Part shown: positions 39,781 through 48,855 of the stretch, in pieces
Layout of the letters: the number at the start of each line of letters is the position of its first letter
Position numbering within the stretch: position 1 is the stretch's first letter
DNA from: a bacterium
GTDB taxonomy: Bacteria > Chloroflexota > Dormibacteria > Aeolococcales > Bog-877
Length of the DNA stretch: 64,000 nucleotides
Direction: 5' to 3'
Assembly: GCA_021827985.1 (NCBI GenBank)
Contig: JAKATL010000004.1
Location: forward strand, 62,001 to 126,000
The notes under the pieces: model-generated
What the model was told of the DNA's origin: nothing
Databases searched by the model: none
Seen by the model: only the letters and a program-made list of their open reading frames with translations
Made by a program: the position numbers and the translations under genes

Positions 39781-40949
39781 TCCGGGTGGGGATGGTCTCC
39801 CCCTACGACTACCAGCGGCCCGGCGGGGTCGGAGAGCATGTCCGCCACCTCGCCGAGGAGCTGCGGCGGCGCGGGCACCTGGTCAAGGTCCTGGCTCCGG
39901 CCGCCGGTGGCGAACGGCTGGATGTGGAGGGGCTGATCCCGCTCGGGCGTCCCATCCCCTTCCCGGCCAACGGCTCGGTGGCGAGGATCTCTCTCTCCTT
40001 CCATCTCACGCGCCGGATCCGTTCGGTCCTGGCCGAGGAGGCCTTCGACGTCCTCCACATCCACGAGCCCCTCATGCCGGCACTGCCGATCACCGTCCTC
40101 CGGCTGAACCAGTCCAGCGCCGCGGTGGGCACCTTCCACGCCTATGCCCGCCAGAACCTCGGTTATTACTACGGCCGCCCGCTCCTGCGCCGGCAGTTCG
40201 GGCATCTGGACGCCTGCATCGCGGTGTCGGAGCCGGCCCGGCGCTTTGTGGCCCGCTACTTCCCTGGCGACTACACGGTGATCCCCAACGGGATCGACCC
40301 TCAGCGCTTCCATCCCGAGGTGCCCCCCAAGGCCGGCCTCCAGGACCCGCGGCGCACGACCATCCTCTTCCTGGGCCGCCTCGAGGAGCGCAAGGGGCTC
40401 TCCACCCTGCTCGACGCCTATCAGCTGCTCCGCCAGGTGCGCACCGACTGCCAACTGGTGGTCATCGGGGACGGCCCACTGCGCCGGGGGTACGAGCGGC
40501 GGGTCGAGGAGGAGGGGATCCCGGACGTCCGGTTCCTGGGGTTCGTTCCCGAAGAGGAGAAGCCCGCCCACCTCACCGCCTCCGACATCTACTGCGCCCC
40601 CAACACCGGCAAGGAGTCCTTCGGGGTGATCCTCCTGGAGGCGATGGCCAGCGGCCGCCCGGTGGTGGCGACGGCGATAGACGGGTTCCGCCAGGTACTC
40701 ACCGACGGCCAGGAAGGGCTGCTGGTCCCCAAGGGGGACGAGGGGCAGATGGCCCGTGCCCTTGCCCACCTGCTCGATCATCCGGAACTCCGCATGGAGA
40801 TGGGGCGTCGGGGCCGGGCGACCGCTGAGCGTTACGCCTGGCCGCTGGTGGCGGACCGGGTTCTTCAGGTTTACCGTAGGGCGCTGCGTCAGCGCCCCTC
40901 CCAAGAGGTGCAACCAAGTGTTCAGCAGACTGCTCCAGGCCTCCGTTAG
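39777..40949 (+). CDS. pimA: GT4 glycosyltransferase, PimA-like phosphatidylinositol mannosyltransferase
   Basis: This is a 390-residue GT-B enzyme. It has VSPYDYQRPGGVGEHVRHLAEEL (GDP-sugar-side loop), DVLHIHEPLMPALP, VGTFHAY, a VIPNGIDPQRF linker, LFLGRLEERKG, and the GT4 donor motif ESFGVILLEAMASGRP. The opening and HEPLMPALP are characteristic of PimA, which transfers mannose from GDP-mannose to phosphatidylinositol at the inner leaflet. The GTG overlaps the acyltransferase stop (GTGA), and the phosphotransferase gene starts 32 bases before its end. Confidence 0.87.
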   Translation: MIRVGMVSPYDYQRPGGVGEHVRHLAEELRRRGHLVKVLAPAAGGERLDVEGLIPLGRPIPFPANGSVARISLSFHLTRRIRSVLAEEAFDVLHIHEPLMPALPITVLRLNQSSAAVGTFHAYARQNLGYYYGRPLLRRQFGHLDACIAVSEPARRFVARYFPGDYTVIPNGIDPQRFHPEVPPKAGLQDPRRTTILFLGRLEERKGLSTLLDAYQLLRQVRTDCQLVVIGDGPLRRGYERRVEEEGIPDVRFLGFVPEEEKPAHLTASDIYCAPNTGKESFGVILLEAMASGRPVVATAIDGFRQVLTDGQEGLLVPKGDEGQMARALAHLLDHPELRMEMGRRGRATAERYAWPLVADRVLQVYRRALRQRPSQEVQPSVQQTAPGLR

Positions 40950-41595
40950 GGCGGCCGCCCAGCGGCTTGCCGCCGCCAGCCGGCTGGCGGGGCTGAGCCC
41001 CAACGCCATCACCCTGATCGGGCTGGCCATCGCCGGCGGCGCGGCGGCGCTGGCGGCCCTCGACCTCCAGCTGTGGGCGGGGATCGTTCTGCTCCTGGCA
41101 GGGGCCTTCGACATCCTCGACGGAGCCGTGGCCCGGGAGTCCGGCCGGGTCCACCCCTTCGGCGCCTTCCTGGACAGCACCGCCGACCGGTACGGGGAGG
41201 GGGTGCTCTACGCCGGCCTCGCCTACCTCTTCCTCGCCCACCTCCATCAGGAGGTCCCGGTTTTCCTGATCGTGGCGGCGCTCTTCGGCTCCCTGCTGGT
41301 CAGCTACGTGCGGGCCCGGGCGCAGTCACTCGGGTACACCTGCGACGTCGGCTGGTTCGCCCGTCCGGAGCGGGTCGTGATCACCGCTCTGGGCCTGATC
41401 CTGGGCCTCATGGTGCCGGTCCTCTGGATACTGGCGGTGGCCACCAACCTGACCGCCCTGCAGCGCATCCACGCCGTCTACCGTCAGTACCGTAAATCCC
41501 AGGATGAGGCGGCCCCGGCGGCCCCCGCGGAGGGGATACCCGAGCCCTCGCCAGGCCGCCCGCGGCGCCGGGGTGCCGCTCCCAGCTCCCCCTGA
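40918..41595 (+). CDS. CDP-alcohol phosphatidyltransferase, probable phosphatidylinositol phosphate synthase
   Basis: This is a 225-residue membrane enzyme with about six helices and a complete CDP-alcohol motif: DILDGAVAR, then GAFLDSTADR (D-x2-DG-x2-AR-x8-G-x3-D-x3-D). It would join CDP-diacylglycerol with inositol 1-phosphate. The ino1 and pimA context supports inositol phosphate as acceptor, as in mycobacterial PgsA1. A YVRARAQSLG segment is also typical of that branch. The GTG at 40918 has GAGGTG seven bases upstream. The charged Pro/Ala C-terminal tail is dispensable-looking. Confidence 0.85.
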   Translation: MFSRLLQASVRAAAQRLAAASRLAGLSPNAITLIGLAIAGGAAALAALDLQLWAGIVLLLAGAFDILDGAVARESGRVHPFGAFLDSTADRYGEGVLYAGLAYLFLAHLHQEVPVFLIVAALFGSLLVSYVRARAQSLGYTCDVGWFARPERVVITALGLILGLMVPVLWILAVATNLTALQRIHAVYRQYRKSQDEAAPAAPAEGIPEPSPGRPRRRGAAPSSP

Positions 41596-41639
41596 CGCAG
41601 CGGGCCTCTCGAACTTAGGTTCGCCAACCAACCGGGGGT

Positions 41640-41655
41640 TTTCACCTAGGTGAAA
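41640..41655. promoter_or_regulatory. 16-bp palindrome upstream of the glycerol operon
   Basis: TTTCACCTAGGTGAAA is a perfect inverted repeat about 125 bases before glpF. A TTGACT (41677-41682) follows, but a matching -10 at proper spacing is not clear. It is probably the operator of the glp/dha operon; no regulator gene lies in the operon itself. Confidence 0.45.
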
Positions 41656-41782
41656 GCAGGTGCAATCCCCACATGGTTGACTATTCACTGGTACTAGGTC
41701 TACCCTCTGCCTGCCGACCCGCGGGGGCTGCTTGCCTGGCGCGAGGAGCGGTGGAGCGCTGATCAGAGGAGGGACAGGTGGC

Positions 41783-42724
41783 ATGGCGACGGATATCAAG
41801 CCGCTGCACGGTGAGGGGAGGTCCTTCGCCGGGCTGAGCGGTCTAACGGGCGAGCTGATGGCGGAGTTCTTCGGGACCTTGGTTCTCATCGCCTTCGGAG
41901 ATGGGGTGGTGGCGGTCGCGGTGGCCGGCTTGCCAGGTTCGGGCAGGACCGGAGGCCCGACCACGATCTTCGTCGGGGTAGGGGGCTGGCTCTTGATCAC
42001 CTGGGGATGGGCGCTGGCCGTGGCTCTGGCCGTCTATGTCGCCGGGGGGATCACCGGGGCCCACATCAACCCGGCGGTTACCTTGGGATTGGCGGTGCGC
42101 AGGCGCTTTCCCTGGAACAAGGTGCTGCCCTACTGGGCGGTCCAGGTCGCCGGGGCTTTCTTCGGAGCCGCCATCGTCTACATGGTCTACGGGCCGGCCA
42201 TCCAGGCCTTCGATCTGGCGGCCAAGGTGGTCCCGCAGCAGGGGACTGCGTTGGCCACCTACTCCATCTTCTCCACCTTCCCGGCGCCTTACTTCCATGG
42301 GAGTTCGCTGGGGCCGCTGGTGGACCAGATCGTGGGCACCGCGTTTCTGCTCATCTTCGTGCTGGCGCTCACCGATGGACGCAACCTCTCCCCGGCGAGC
42401 AATTTGACGCCTTTCATGGTCGGCATGGCGGTGGCGGCGATCGGCATGTCCTACGGTCCCAACGCTGGATACGCGATCAATCCCGCTCGTGACTTCGGAC
42501 CTCGGTTCGCCGCCTGGCTCTTCGGCTGGGGCAAGACGGCTCTCCCCGGAACCTACAGCTCGGGGGCGTTCCACTTCGCCAACTACTTCTGGATTCCGAT
42601 CGTCGGCCCACTCATCGGGGCGGTGATTGGAGTCTTGCTCTATGACTTCTTCATCGGTGACGTCCTCGCTTCCCGGCTGAAGAAGAGCGAGGCGCCAGAG
42701 GCCGAGCGCGCGGCCGGCAACTGA
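41783..42724 (+). CDS. glpF: Glycerol facilitator (aquaglyceroporin)
   Basis: This is a 313-residue MIP channel with six helices and two NPA boxes: [11 protein letters not shown] and [11 protein letters not shown]. The Asp after the second NPAR box marks glycerol-conducting members. The N-terminus [19 protein letters not shown] is typical. It admits glycerol, which the kinase and dehydrogenase genes behind it process. The ATG at 41783 has AGGAGGG about nine bases upstream. [18 protein letters not shown] loop is longer than in E. coli GlpF. It is the first gene of an eight-gene operon. Confidence 0.93.
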   Translation: MATDIKPLHGEGRSFAGLSGLTGELMAEFFGTLVLIAFGDGVVAVAVAGLPGSGRTGGPTTIFVGVGGWLLITWGWALAVALAVYVAGGITGAHINPAVTLGLAVRRRFPWNKVLPYWAVQVAGAFFGAAIVYMVYGPAIQAFDLAAKVVPQQGTALATYSIFSTFPAPYFHGSSLGPLVDQIVGTAFLLIFVLALTDGRNLSPASNLTPFMVGMAVAAIGMSYGPNAGYAINPARDFGPRFAAWLFGWGKTALPGTYSSGAFHFANYFWIPIVGPLIGAVIGVLLYDFFIGDVLASRLKKSEAPEAERAAGN

Positions 42725-42744
42725 GCCGAGGAGGGGATGAGTTC

Positions 42745-43746
42745 ATGAAGAAGCTGATCAACCGTCCCGAGGACGTGGTCCGGGAGGAGCTGGAGGGCAT
42801 CGCCGCCGCTCACTCCGACCGGGTCAAGGTTTCTCTCGACCCCTACTACGTGATGCGCAAGGACGCTCCGGTCCAGGGCAAGGTGGCGGTGGTCTCCGGC
42901 GGGGGCTCGGGCCACGAGCCGATGCACGGGGGCTTCGTGGGGCGCGGCATGCTGGACGCGGCCTGCCCCGGGGAGGTGTTCACCTCTCCCACCCCTGACC
43001 AGATCCTGGCCGCCACCAAGGCGGTCAGCGGGGGCGCCGGGGTGCTGCACATCGTCAAGAACTACACCGGGGACATCCTCAACTTCGAGATGGCGGCGGA
43101 CCTGGCCAAGGAGGATGGCATCCAGGTGGAGGCGGTGGTGACCAACGACGACGTGGCGGTCCAGGACAGCCTCTACACCGCGGGCCGCCGCGGCGTGGGC
43201 GTCACGGTCCTGGCCGAGAAGATCTGCGGCGCGGCCGCCGAGGCCGGGCGCCCGCTCGGCGAGGTGGCCGAGCTCTGCCGCAAGGTCAACGCCAACGGCC
43301 GCTCGATGGGCATGGCGCTCACCTCCTGCACGGTGCCGGCGGCGGGCAAGCCCACCTTCGAGCTGGGCGAGGACGAGATGGAGATCGGGATCGGGATCCA
43401 CGGAGAGCCCGGTCGGGAGCGGCGCAAGCTGGCCACCGCCGACGAGATCGTCGAGGTGCTGGCCAGCACCATCGTCGACGATCTTCCCTTCAAGTCCAAC
43501 GACCGGGTCCTGGCGTTCGTAAACGGCATGGGTGGCACCCCCCTGATCGAGCTATACGTGGTCTACCGGGCCCTGGACCGCTTCCTGAAGGGCCGGGGGA
43601 TCGCCATTGAGCGGAATCTGGTGGGCTCGTACATCACCTCGCTGGAGATGGCCGGCACCTCGATCACCCTGCTCCGGCTCGACGACGAGCTGGTGCGGCT
43701 TTGGGACGCGCCGGTCAACACCCCCGGGCTGCGCTGGGGGGTCTGA
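42745..43746 (+). CDS. dhaK: Dihydroxyacetone kinase, DHA-binding subunit
   Basis: This is a 333-residue subunit. It has [21 protein letters not shown] and the covalent substrate histidine in GIGIHGEPG (about residue 219), with the family's [18 protein letters not shown] and [13 protein letters not shown]. DhaK holds dihydroxyacetone on this histidine while DhaL transfers phosphate from bound ADP that DhaM recharges. Length is close to the usual 330-356. The operon also encodes DhaL and DhaM, so this is the PTS-type system rather than the ATP-using one. Confidence 0.96.
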   Translation: MKKLINRPEDVVREELEGIAAAHSDRVKVSLDPYYVMRKDAPVQGKVAVVSGGGSGHEPMHGGFVGRGMLDAACPGEVFTSPTPDQILAATKAVSGGAGVLHIVKNYTGDILNFEMAADLAKEDGIQVEAVVTNDDVAVQDSLYTAGRRGVGVTVLAEKICGAAAEAGRPLGEVAELCRKVNANGRSMGMALTSCTVPAAGKPTFELGEDEMEIGIGIHGEPGRERRKLATADEIVEVLASTIVDDLPFKSNDRVLAFVNGMGGTPLIELYVVYRALDRFLKGRGIAIERNLVGSYITSLEMAGTSITLLRLDDELVRLWDAPVNTPGLRWGV

Positions 43747-43798
43747 AGGATGGGGACGGCGGCGGCCCGAGCGGACAGCCCTGGGGGAGGGCGCTGAG

Positions 43799-44437
43799 AT
43801 GGGGGTGGGTTACCCCGAGTGCGTCTCCTTCGTGCAGGGCTTCGCGAAGGCCGTCGCCGCCAACCGGGAGTTCCTGACTCAGCTGGACGCGGAGATCGGG
43901 GACGCCGACCACGGGATCAACATGGACCGGGGGATGCGCGCTGTAATCCCCAAGGTGGAGGCGCTCACCGACCAGGACATCTCCGGGCTCTTCCGGACCG
44001 TGGCCATGGCCCTCATCTCCACCGTGGGGGGGGCCAGCGGACCGCTGTACGGCACCGTCTTCCTGCAGCTGTCCTCCAGCCTCAAGGGCAAGTCGGAGAT
44101 CGAGCTCTCCGACTGGGCGGAGGCGGTTCTGGCGGCGGTGACGGCGGTCCGGGCCCGGGGCAAGGCGGAGCCAGGGGACAAGACCATGGTGGACGCGCTG
44201 CTCCCGGCGGCGGAGGCGCTCCGAGCGGCGGCCGATGAGGGGGTGACCCTTGCCGAGGGGCTCGCCCGGGCCACTGCCGCGGCCCACCAAGGGATGGAGG
44301 CCACGATCCCGCTCCTGGCCCGGCGAGGCAGGGCCAGCTATCTGGGAGAGCGGAGTCAGGGGCACCAGGATCCGGGGGCGACCTCTTCCTGGCTCCTGAT
44401 GCAGACGGCGGAGGCTGCTTTCGCGAAGGGCAACTAG
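43799..44437 (+). CDS. dhaL: Dihydroxyacetone kinase, ADP-binding subunit
   Basis: This is a 212-residue all-helical subunit. The metal- and nucleotide-binding Asp residues are in LDAEIGDADHGINMDRG, with GGASGPLYGTVFLQ and PGDKTMVDALLPA further on and RASYLGERSQGHQDPGA at the end. These are the diagnostic DhaL motifs. It carries bound ADP/ATP and passes phosphate to dihydroxyacetone on DhaK. The ATG at 43799 has GGGAGG eight bases upstream. Confidence 0.95.
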   Translation: MGVGYPECVSFVQGFAKAVAANREFLTQLDAEIGDADHGINMDRGMRAVIPKVEALTDQDISGLFRTVAMALISTVGGASGPLYGTVFLQLSSSLKGKSEIELSDWAEAVLAAVTAVRARGKAEPGDKTMVDALLPAAEALRAAADEGVTLAEGLARATAAAHQGMEATIPLLARRGRASYLGERSQGHQDPGATSSWLLMQTAEAAFAKGN

Positions 44438-44491
44438 ACGGGCGGAGTGCCGCGGGGGGCGCGGCGGCGGAAAACTAGCGGAGGTGGCGTG

Positions 44492-45988
44492 ATGGCCAAA
44501 TACGTGGGGGCCCTGGATCAGGGTACCACCAGCACCCGGTTCATGATCTTCGATCATTCCGGGAACGTGATCGCGGTGGACCAGAAGGAGCACGAGCAGA
44601 TCTACCCCAAGCCGGGGTGGGTCGAGCACGATGCCATGGAGATCTGGACCCGCAGCAAGGAGGTGATCTCAGGGGCGCTGGCCAAGGCAGGCATCCAAGC
44701 GTCTGACCTGGCCGCTGTGGGGGTCACCAATCAGCGGGAGACCACCGTGGTCTGGGACAAGACCACGGGCCGGCCGGTGCACAACGCCATCGTCTGGCAG
44801 GACACCCGGACCGACACCATCTGCAACGACCTGTCCAAGGACGGCGGTCAGGACCGCTTCCGCGAGAAGGTGGGGCTGCCGCTGGCCACCTACTTCTCCG
44901 GCCCCAAGATCCGCTGGATCCTGGACAACGTCCCCGGGGTGCGGGAGCGGGCCGAGCGGGGCGAGGTGGTTTTCGGCAACATCGACAGCTGGTGCATCTG
45001 GAACCTCACCGGCGGGGTGAACGGCGGCCTGCACCTCACCGATGTCACCAACGCCAGCCGCACCATGCTGATGAACCTCAAGACCTTGGACTGGGATGAC
45101 GAGATCCTCGGGATCCTGGGGGTCCCCCGGGCCATGCTGCCCCAGATCCGTCCCTCCAGCGAGGTCTACGGCACCTGCAAGGAGCCCCTTCCGGGGGTGC
45201 CGGTGGCCGGCGACCTGGGCGACCAGCAGGCGGCCATCTTTGGGCAGACCTGCTACGCCGTGGGCGAGGCCAAGAACACCTACGGCACCGGGAACTTCCT
45301 CCTGCTCAACACCGGCACCAGCCCGATCCAGTCCAGGAGCGGCCTTCTGACCACCCTTGGCTACAGGATCGGCGACCAGCCGGCGGTGTACTGCCTCGAG
45401 GGCTCCATCGCGATCACCGGTGCCCTGGTGCAGTGGCTGAGGGACAACCTGGGGATGATCAGCCAGTCCTCGGACATCGAGAAGCTGGCCGCCACGGTGG
45501 AGGACAACGGCGGGGTCTACTTCGTGCCCGCCTTCTCCGGCCTCTTCGCTCCCTACTGGCGCAGCGACGCCCGGGGCGTGATCGCCGGCCTCACCCGCTA
45601 CGTCAACAAGGGGCACATCGCCAGGGCCGTCCTGGAGGCGACCGCCTGGCAGACTCGCGAGGTGGTGGACGCCATGAACCAGGACTCGGGGGTCGCCCTG
45701 ACCTCCCTCCGGGTGGACGGCGGCATGGTCCACGACGAGCTCCTCATGCAGTTCCAGGCCGATGTCCTGGGAGTCCCGGTGATCCGGCCCAAGGTGGCCG
45801 AGACCACCTCGCTCGGCGCCGCCTACGCCGCCGGGCTGGCGGTGGGCTTCTGGACCCAGCTGGACGAGCTGCGGGCCAACTGGGGAGTGGACCGGACCTG
45901 GGAGCCCCGGATGGACTCCGAGCTCCGCGAGAAGGAGTACCGGCTCTGGAAGAAGGCCGTAACCCGCACCTTCGACTGGGTGGAGTGA
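44492..45988 (+). CDS. glpK: Glycerol kinase
   Basis: This is a 498-residue FGGY-family kinase making sn-glycerol 3-phosphate from glycerol and ATP. It has [70 protein letters not shown] and [16 protein letters not shown]. All are standard GlpK motifs, and the length is normal. The ATG at 44492 follows GGAGGTG. A PTS-regulated histidine as in Firmicutes GlpK is not recognised at the expected loop, so control by the DhaM phosphotransfer domains is not supported. Confidence 0.96.
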   Translation: MAKYVGALDQGTTSTRFMIFDHSGNVIAVDQKEHEQIYPKPGWVEHDAMEIWTRSKEVISGALAKAGIQASDLAAVGVTNQRETTVVWDKTTGRPVHNAIVWQDTRTDTICNDLSKDGGQDRFREKVGLPLATYFSGPKIRWILDNVPGVRERAERGEVVFGNIDSWCIWNLTGGVNGGLHLTDVTNASRTMLMNLKTLDWDDEILGILGVPRAMLPQIRPSSEVYGTCKEPLPGVPVAGDLGDQQAAIFGQTCYAVGEAKNTYGTGNFLLLNTGTSPIQSRSGLLTTLGYRIGDQPAVYCLEGSIAITGALVQWLRDNLGMISQSSDIEKLAATVEDNGGVYFVPAFSGLFAPYWRSDARGVIAGLTRYVNKGHIARAVLEATAWQTREVVDAMNQDSGVALTSLRVDGGMVHDELLMQFQADVLGVPVIRPKVAETTSLGAAYAAGLAVGFWTQLDELRANWGVDRTWEPRMDSELREKEYRLWKKAVTRTFDWVE

Positions 45989-46010
45989 GGCCTCCGGCGG
46001 GAGCCTAGGG

Positions 46011-47567
46011 ATGAACGCGTTGGACACCGACGTCCTGGTGATTGGGGGAGGCTCCACCGGGGCGGGGGTGGCGTGGGACTCCGCTCTGCGGGGTCTCCAC
46101 GTCACCCTGGTGGACCGGCAGGACTTCGCCACCGGAACCAGCGGCCGCTTCCACGGCCTGCTGCACTCCGGGGGGCGGTACGCGGTGAAGGACCCGGGCT
46201 CGGCCCGCGAGTGCGCGGCCGAGAACCGGATCCTTCGACAGGTCGCCGCTGACTGCCTTGAGGACACCGGGGGGCTGTTCGTCAGCACTCCGGAGGATGA
46301 TCTGGAGTACGCCGACCGCTTCCTCGCCGCGGCTAGAGCCGCGGGGATGGAGATCGAGGAGGTGCCGGTGGGGGTGGCCCTCCGGGATGAGCCCCGCCTG
46401 AACCCCAAGATCCGGCGGGCCTTCCGGGTCCAGGACGGCTCCATCGACTCCTGGAAGATGATCTCTGCCCTGCTCCGGGGAGCCCAGGCCCACGGGGCCA
46501 AGGTGCTCCCGTATCACAAGGTGGTCAAGGTGATTCGCCAGGGCGACCGGGTCGAGGGGGCGGTGATGGAGGACCAGCGCACCGGGGAGGAGGTGCGGGT
46601 CAACGCCGGGTGCGTCGTCAACGCCGCCGGCGCCTGGAGCGGCCAGGTGGCCCAGCTGGCCGGCTGCGAGGTCGGAGTGCGGCCGGGCAAGGGGGTGATG
46701 GTGGCGATCAACCACCGGCTGGCGCGGGCCGTCCTCAACCGCTGCCACCTGCCCTCGGACGGGGACATCATCGTCCCCGTCCGCACCGTGAGCGTGATCG
46801 GGACCACCGATCACCCGGTGGCCGACCCGGACGACACCGAATGCAGCCCGGAGGAGGTCCATCAGATGATCGAGGCCGGCGAGCTCCTGGTGCCGGGGTT
46901 CAAGGAGAGCCGGGCACTCAGGGTCTGGTCGGGCTCCCGGCCCCTCCTCCCCAAGACGGAAGGCGCTGCAGGGGCAGGCGACCGGGAGGTCAGCCGCTCC
47001 CACACCGTGCTGGACCACGGGGCCCGGGACGGGCTGGAGGGGCTGGTGACCATCGCCGGGGGCAAGTTCACAACCCTGCGCCTCATGGCCGAGGACACAG
47101 TGGACGTGGTGGTGCGCAAGCTGGGGCGCGGGGCGGAGTGCCGCACCCGCACGGAGGTCCTTCCCGGGAGCGAGTCGCACCACTTCTACTGGATCGGGAA
47201 CCGCCAGCAAGAGGCCGAGTCCGATCCGCCGGACGACCCGCTCATCTGCGAGTGCGAGCTCGTATCCCAGCACGATCTGGACACGGTGGTGGCCCGGCGT
47301 CCCAACTGGCGGCTGGATGACATCCGCCGGGCCCTGCGGGTCGGGATGGGCCCCTGCCAGGGCGGCTTCTGCGCCTTCCGGGTGGCGGGCATGCTGCACC
47401 AGGAGGGCCGCTACGGCCGGGCGGAGGCCAACTCGGCGCTCCGGGAGTTTGTCCAGGAGCGCTGGAAGGGGGTCAAGGTCATCTCCTGGGGGGCCCAGGC
47501 CCGACAGACGCGGCTGGACCGCTGGATCTTCGAAGGGGTGTACGACCTGGAGCACCTGCCAGAGTGA
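46011..47567 (+). CDS. glpA: Glycerol-3-phosphate dehydrogenase, catalytic FAD subunit (GlpA type)
   Basis: This is a 518-residue flavoprotein oxidising glycerol 3-phosphate to dihydroxyacetone phosphate. It has VIGGGSTGAGVAWDSALRG (FAD), GTSGRFHGLLHSGGRYAV, VNAAGAWSGQVA and AGGKFTTLRLMAEDT. The C-terminal domain is BFD-like, with CECELVSQHD and GMGPCQGGFC, four cysteines for a [2Fe-2S] cluster, which identifies the anaerobic GlpA form rather than GlpD. glpB and glpC follow, completing the membrane-linked complex that passes electrons to quinone. Confidence 0.95.
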   Translation: MNALDTDVLVIGGGSTGAGVAWDSALRGLHVTLVDRQDFATGTSGRFHGLLHSGGRYAVKDPGSARECAAENRILRQVAADCLEDTGGLFVSTPEDDLEYADRFLAAARAAGMEIEEVPVGVALRDEPRLNPKIRRAFRVQDGSIDSWKMISALLRGAQAHGAKVLPYHKVVKVIRQGDRVEGAVMEDQRTGEEVRVNAGCVVNAAGAWSGQVAQLAGCEVGVRPGKGVMVAINHRLARAVLNRCHLPSDGDIIVPVRTVSVIGTTDHPVADPDDTECSPEEVHQMIEAGELLVPGFKESRALRVWSGSRPLLPKTEGAAGAGDREVSRSHTVLDHGARDGLEGLVTIAGGKFTTLRLMAEDTVDVVVRKLGRGAECRTRTEVLPGSESHHFYWIGNRQQEAESDPPDDPLICECELVSQHDLDTVVARRPNWRLDDIRRALRVGMGPCQGGFCAFRVAGMLHQEGRYGRAEANSALREFVQERWKGVKVISWGAQARQTRLDRWIFEGVYDLEHLPE

Positions 47568-47601
47568 TGGCGGGGCGGCGCGTTCCCTGGAGGAGGGGGT
47601 G

Positions 47602-48855
47602 ATGGGGACGGACGCGGTGGTGTTGGGGGCCGGGACAGCCGGGATGGTCGCGGCGCTGCGACTGGCCGCCGCTGGGGCCTCGGTCCTGGTCCTGGCAGAG
47701 GGCGAGGGCGGGCTGCCTCTGGCTCCTGCACAGATCGACGTGCTCGGCTATCGGCCGCAGCTGATCCTGGATCCGCTGGGCGAACTGGGGGGCTTCCTGG
47801 AGTCCCGGCCCGACCATCCCTATCGCCTCATCGAGGCGGAGGAGGTGGGAGCCAGCCTGGAGTGGTTCCTGGAGCTGTCGGCGCCCCTGGGCTACACCGG
47901 GAGCCCGCACCTCAATCGGCTGCAACCCACCGCTCTCGGGGCCCTGCGTCCCACCTGTCTGGTGCCCGAGACCATGGCGGCCGGGGACCTCAGTGGCGGT
48001 GGGTCGGTCCTGGTGGTCGGGCTCCGGGGATTCCGGGACTTCCACGCACCGCTCCTGGCGGAGAACCTGTCCCTCGCGCATCCTCCCTCGGGAGCCGAGG
48101 TCCGCGCCCGGTCGGTGGAGGTGAGTCTCCTCGGGGATCCCCGGGACCTTCGGCCCCAGCTGCTGGCGCGGCGCCTCGAGGAGAGGCCGGTGCTGGCGGA
48201 GCTGGGGCGGGAGATCCGCTCCCGCCTGGAGCAGGAGGAGCTGGTGGGGATGCCCGCCGTCCTGGGGCTCGAGCGCTCCCACGAGGCCTGGCAGCGGCTC
48301 CAGGAGCTGGTCGGCAGGCCGGTCTTCGAGATCCCCACCCCACCCCCCTCCCAGCCCGGTCAGCGGCTGCAGCAGCACCTCTTCCGGGCGCTGCGCCGGC
48401 TGGGCGGCGAGGTTCGCTTGGGGGTCCGGGCCACCGGTTACCGGAGAGCTGGCGACCGGCTGATGGCGGTCAGGGTGGTGACGGCGGCGCGGGAGGTGGA
48501 GATACCGGCCGACCACTTCGTCTTGGCCACCGGGGGAATAGGCACCGGGGGGATCACGGCCGGTGCCGACGGAGAGCTGCGCGAGGAGGTGTTCGGTGCC
48601 CGGGTCTCCAGGGGAGGGGCGCCGGACCAGCCGCTGGTCGAGTACATGGCGACCCAGCCGCTGGACCGGCTCGGCGTCGAGGTCGACCAGGAGCAGCGGC
48701 CCCTGGGAGCGGGCGGGGAGCCGCTCTTCCAGAATCTCTGGGCCGCGGGGGCGGCGCTGGCCGGAGCGGAACCCTGGCGCGAGAAATCCGGGGAGGGGAT
48801 CAGCCTGGCGACCGGATACCGCGCCGCTCGGCTGGCCGGGGGGGCACGGGCATGA
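47602..48855 (+). CDS. glpB: Anaerobic glycerol-3-phosphate dehydrogenase subunit B
   Basis: This is a 417-residue FAD/FMN-binding protein with VVLGAGTAGMVAALRLAAAG at the N-terminus, GLRGFRDFHAPLLAENL and a C-terminal NLWAAGAALAGAEPWREKSG with GISLATGYRAA. This is the GlpB pattern. It links the catalytic GlpA subunit to the iron-sulfur subunit. ATG 47602 was chosen, with GTG 47599 as alternative; GGAGGAGGG lies just upstream. The next gene overlaps the stop by four bases. Confidence 0.9.
   Translation: MGTDAVVLGAGTAGMVAALRLAAAGASVLVLAEGEGGLPLAPAQIDVLGYRPQLILDPLGELGGFLESRPDHPYRLIEAEEVGASLEWFLELSAPLGYTGSPHLNRLQPTALGALRPTCLVPETMAAGDLSGGGSVLVVGLRGFRDFHAPLLAENLSLAHPPSGAEVRARSVEVSLLGDPRDLRPQLLARRLEERPVLAELGREIRSRLEQEELVGMPAVLGLERSHEAWQRLQELVGRPVFEIPTPPPSQPGQRLQQHLFRALRRLGGEVRLGVRATGYRRAGDRLMAVRVVTAAREVEIPADHFVLATGGIGTGGITAGADGELREEVFGARVSRGGAPDQPLVEYMATQPLDRLGVEVDQEQRPLGAGGEPLFQNLWAAGAALAGAEPWREKSGEGISLATGYRAARLAGGARA

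Noticed and set aside
44669-47555. Large minus-strand open frames in the glycerol operon
   Set aside because: They are mirror frames of glpK and glpA caused by high GC at third codon positions.
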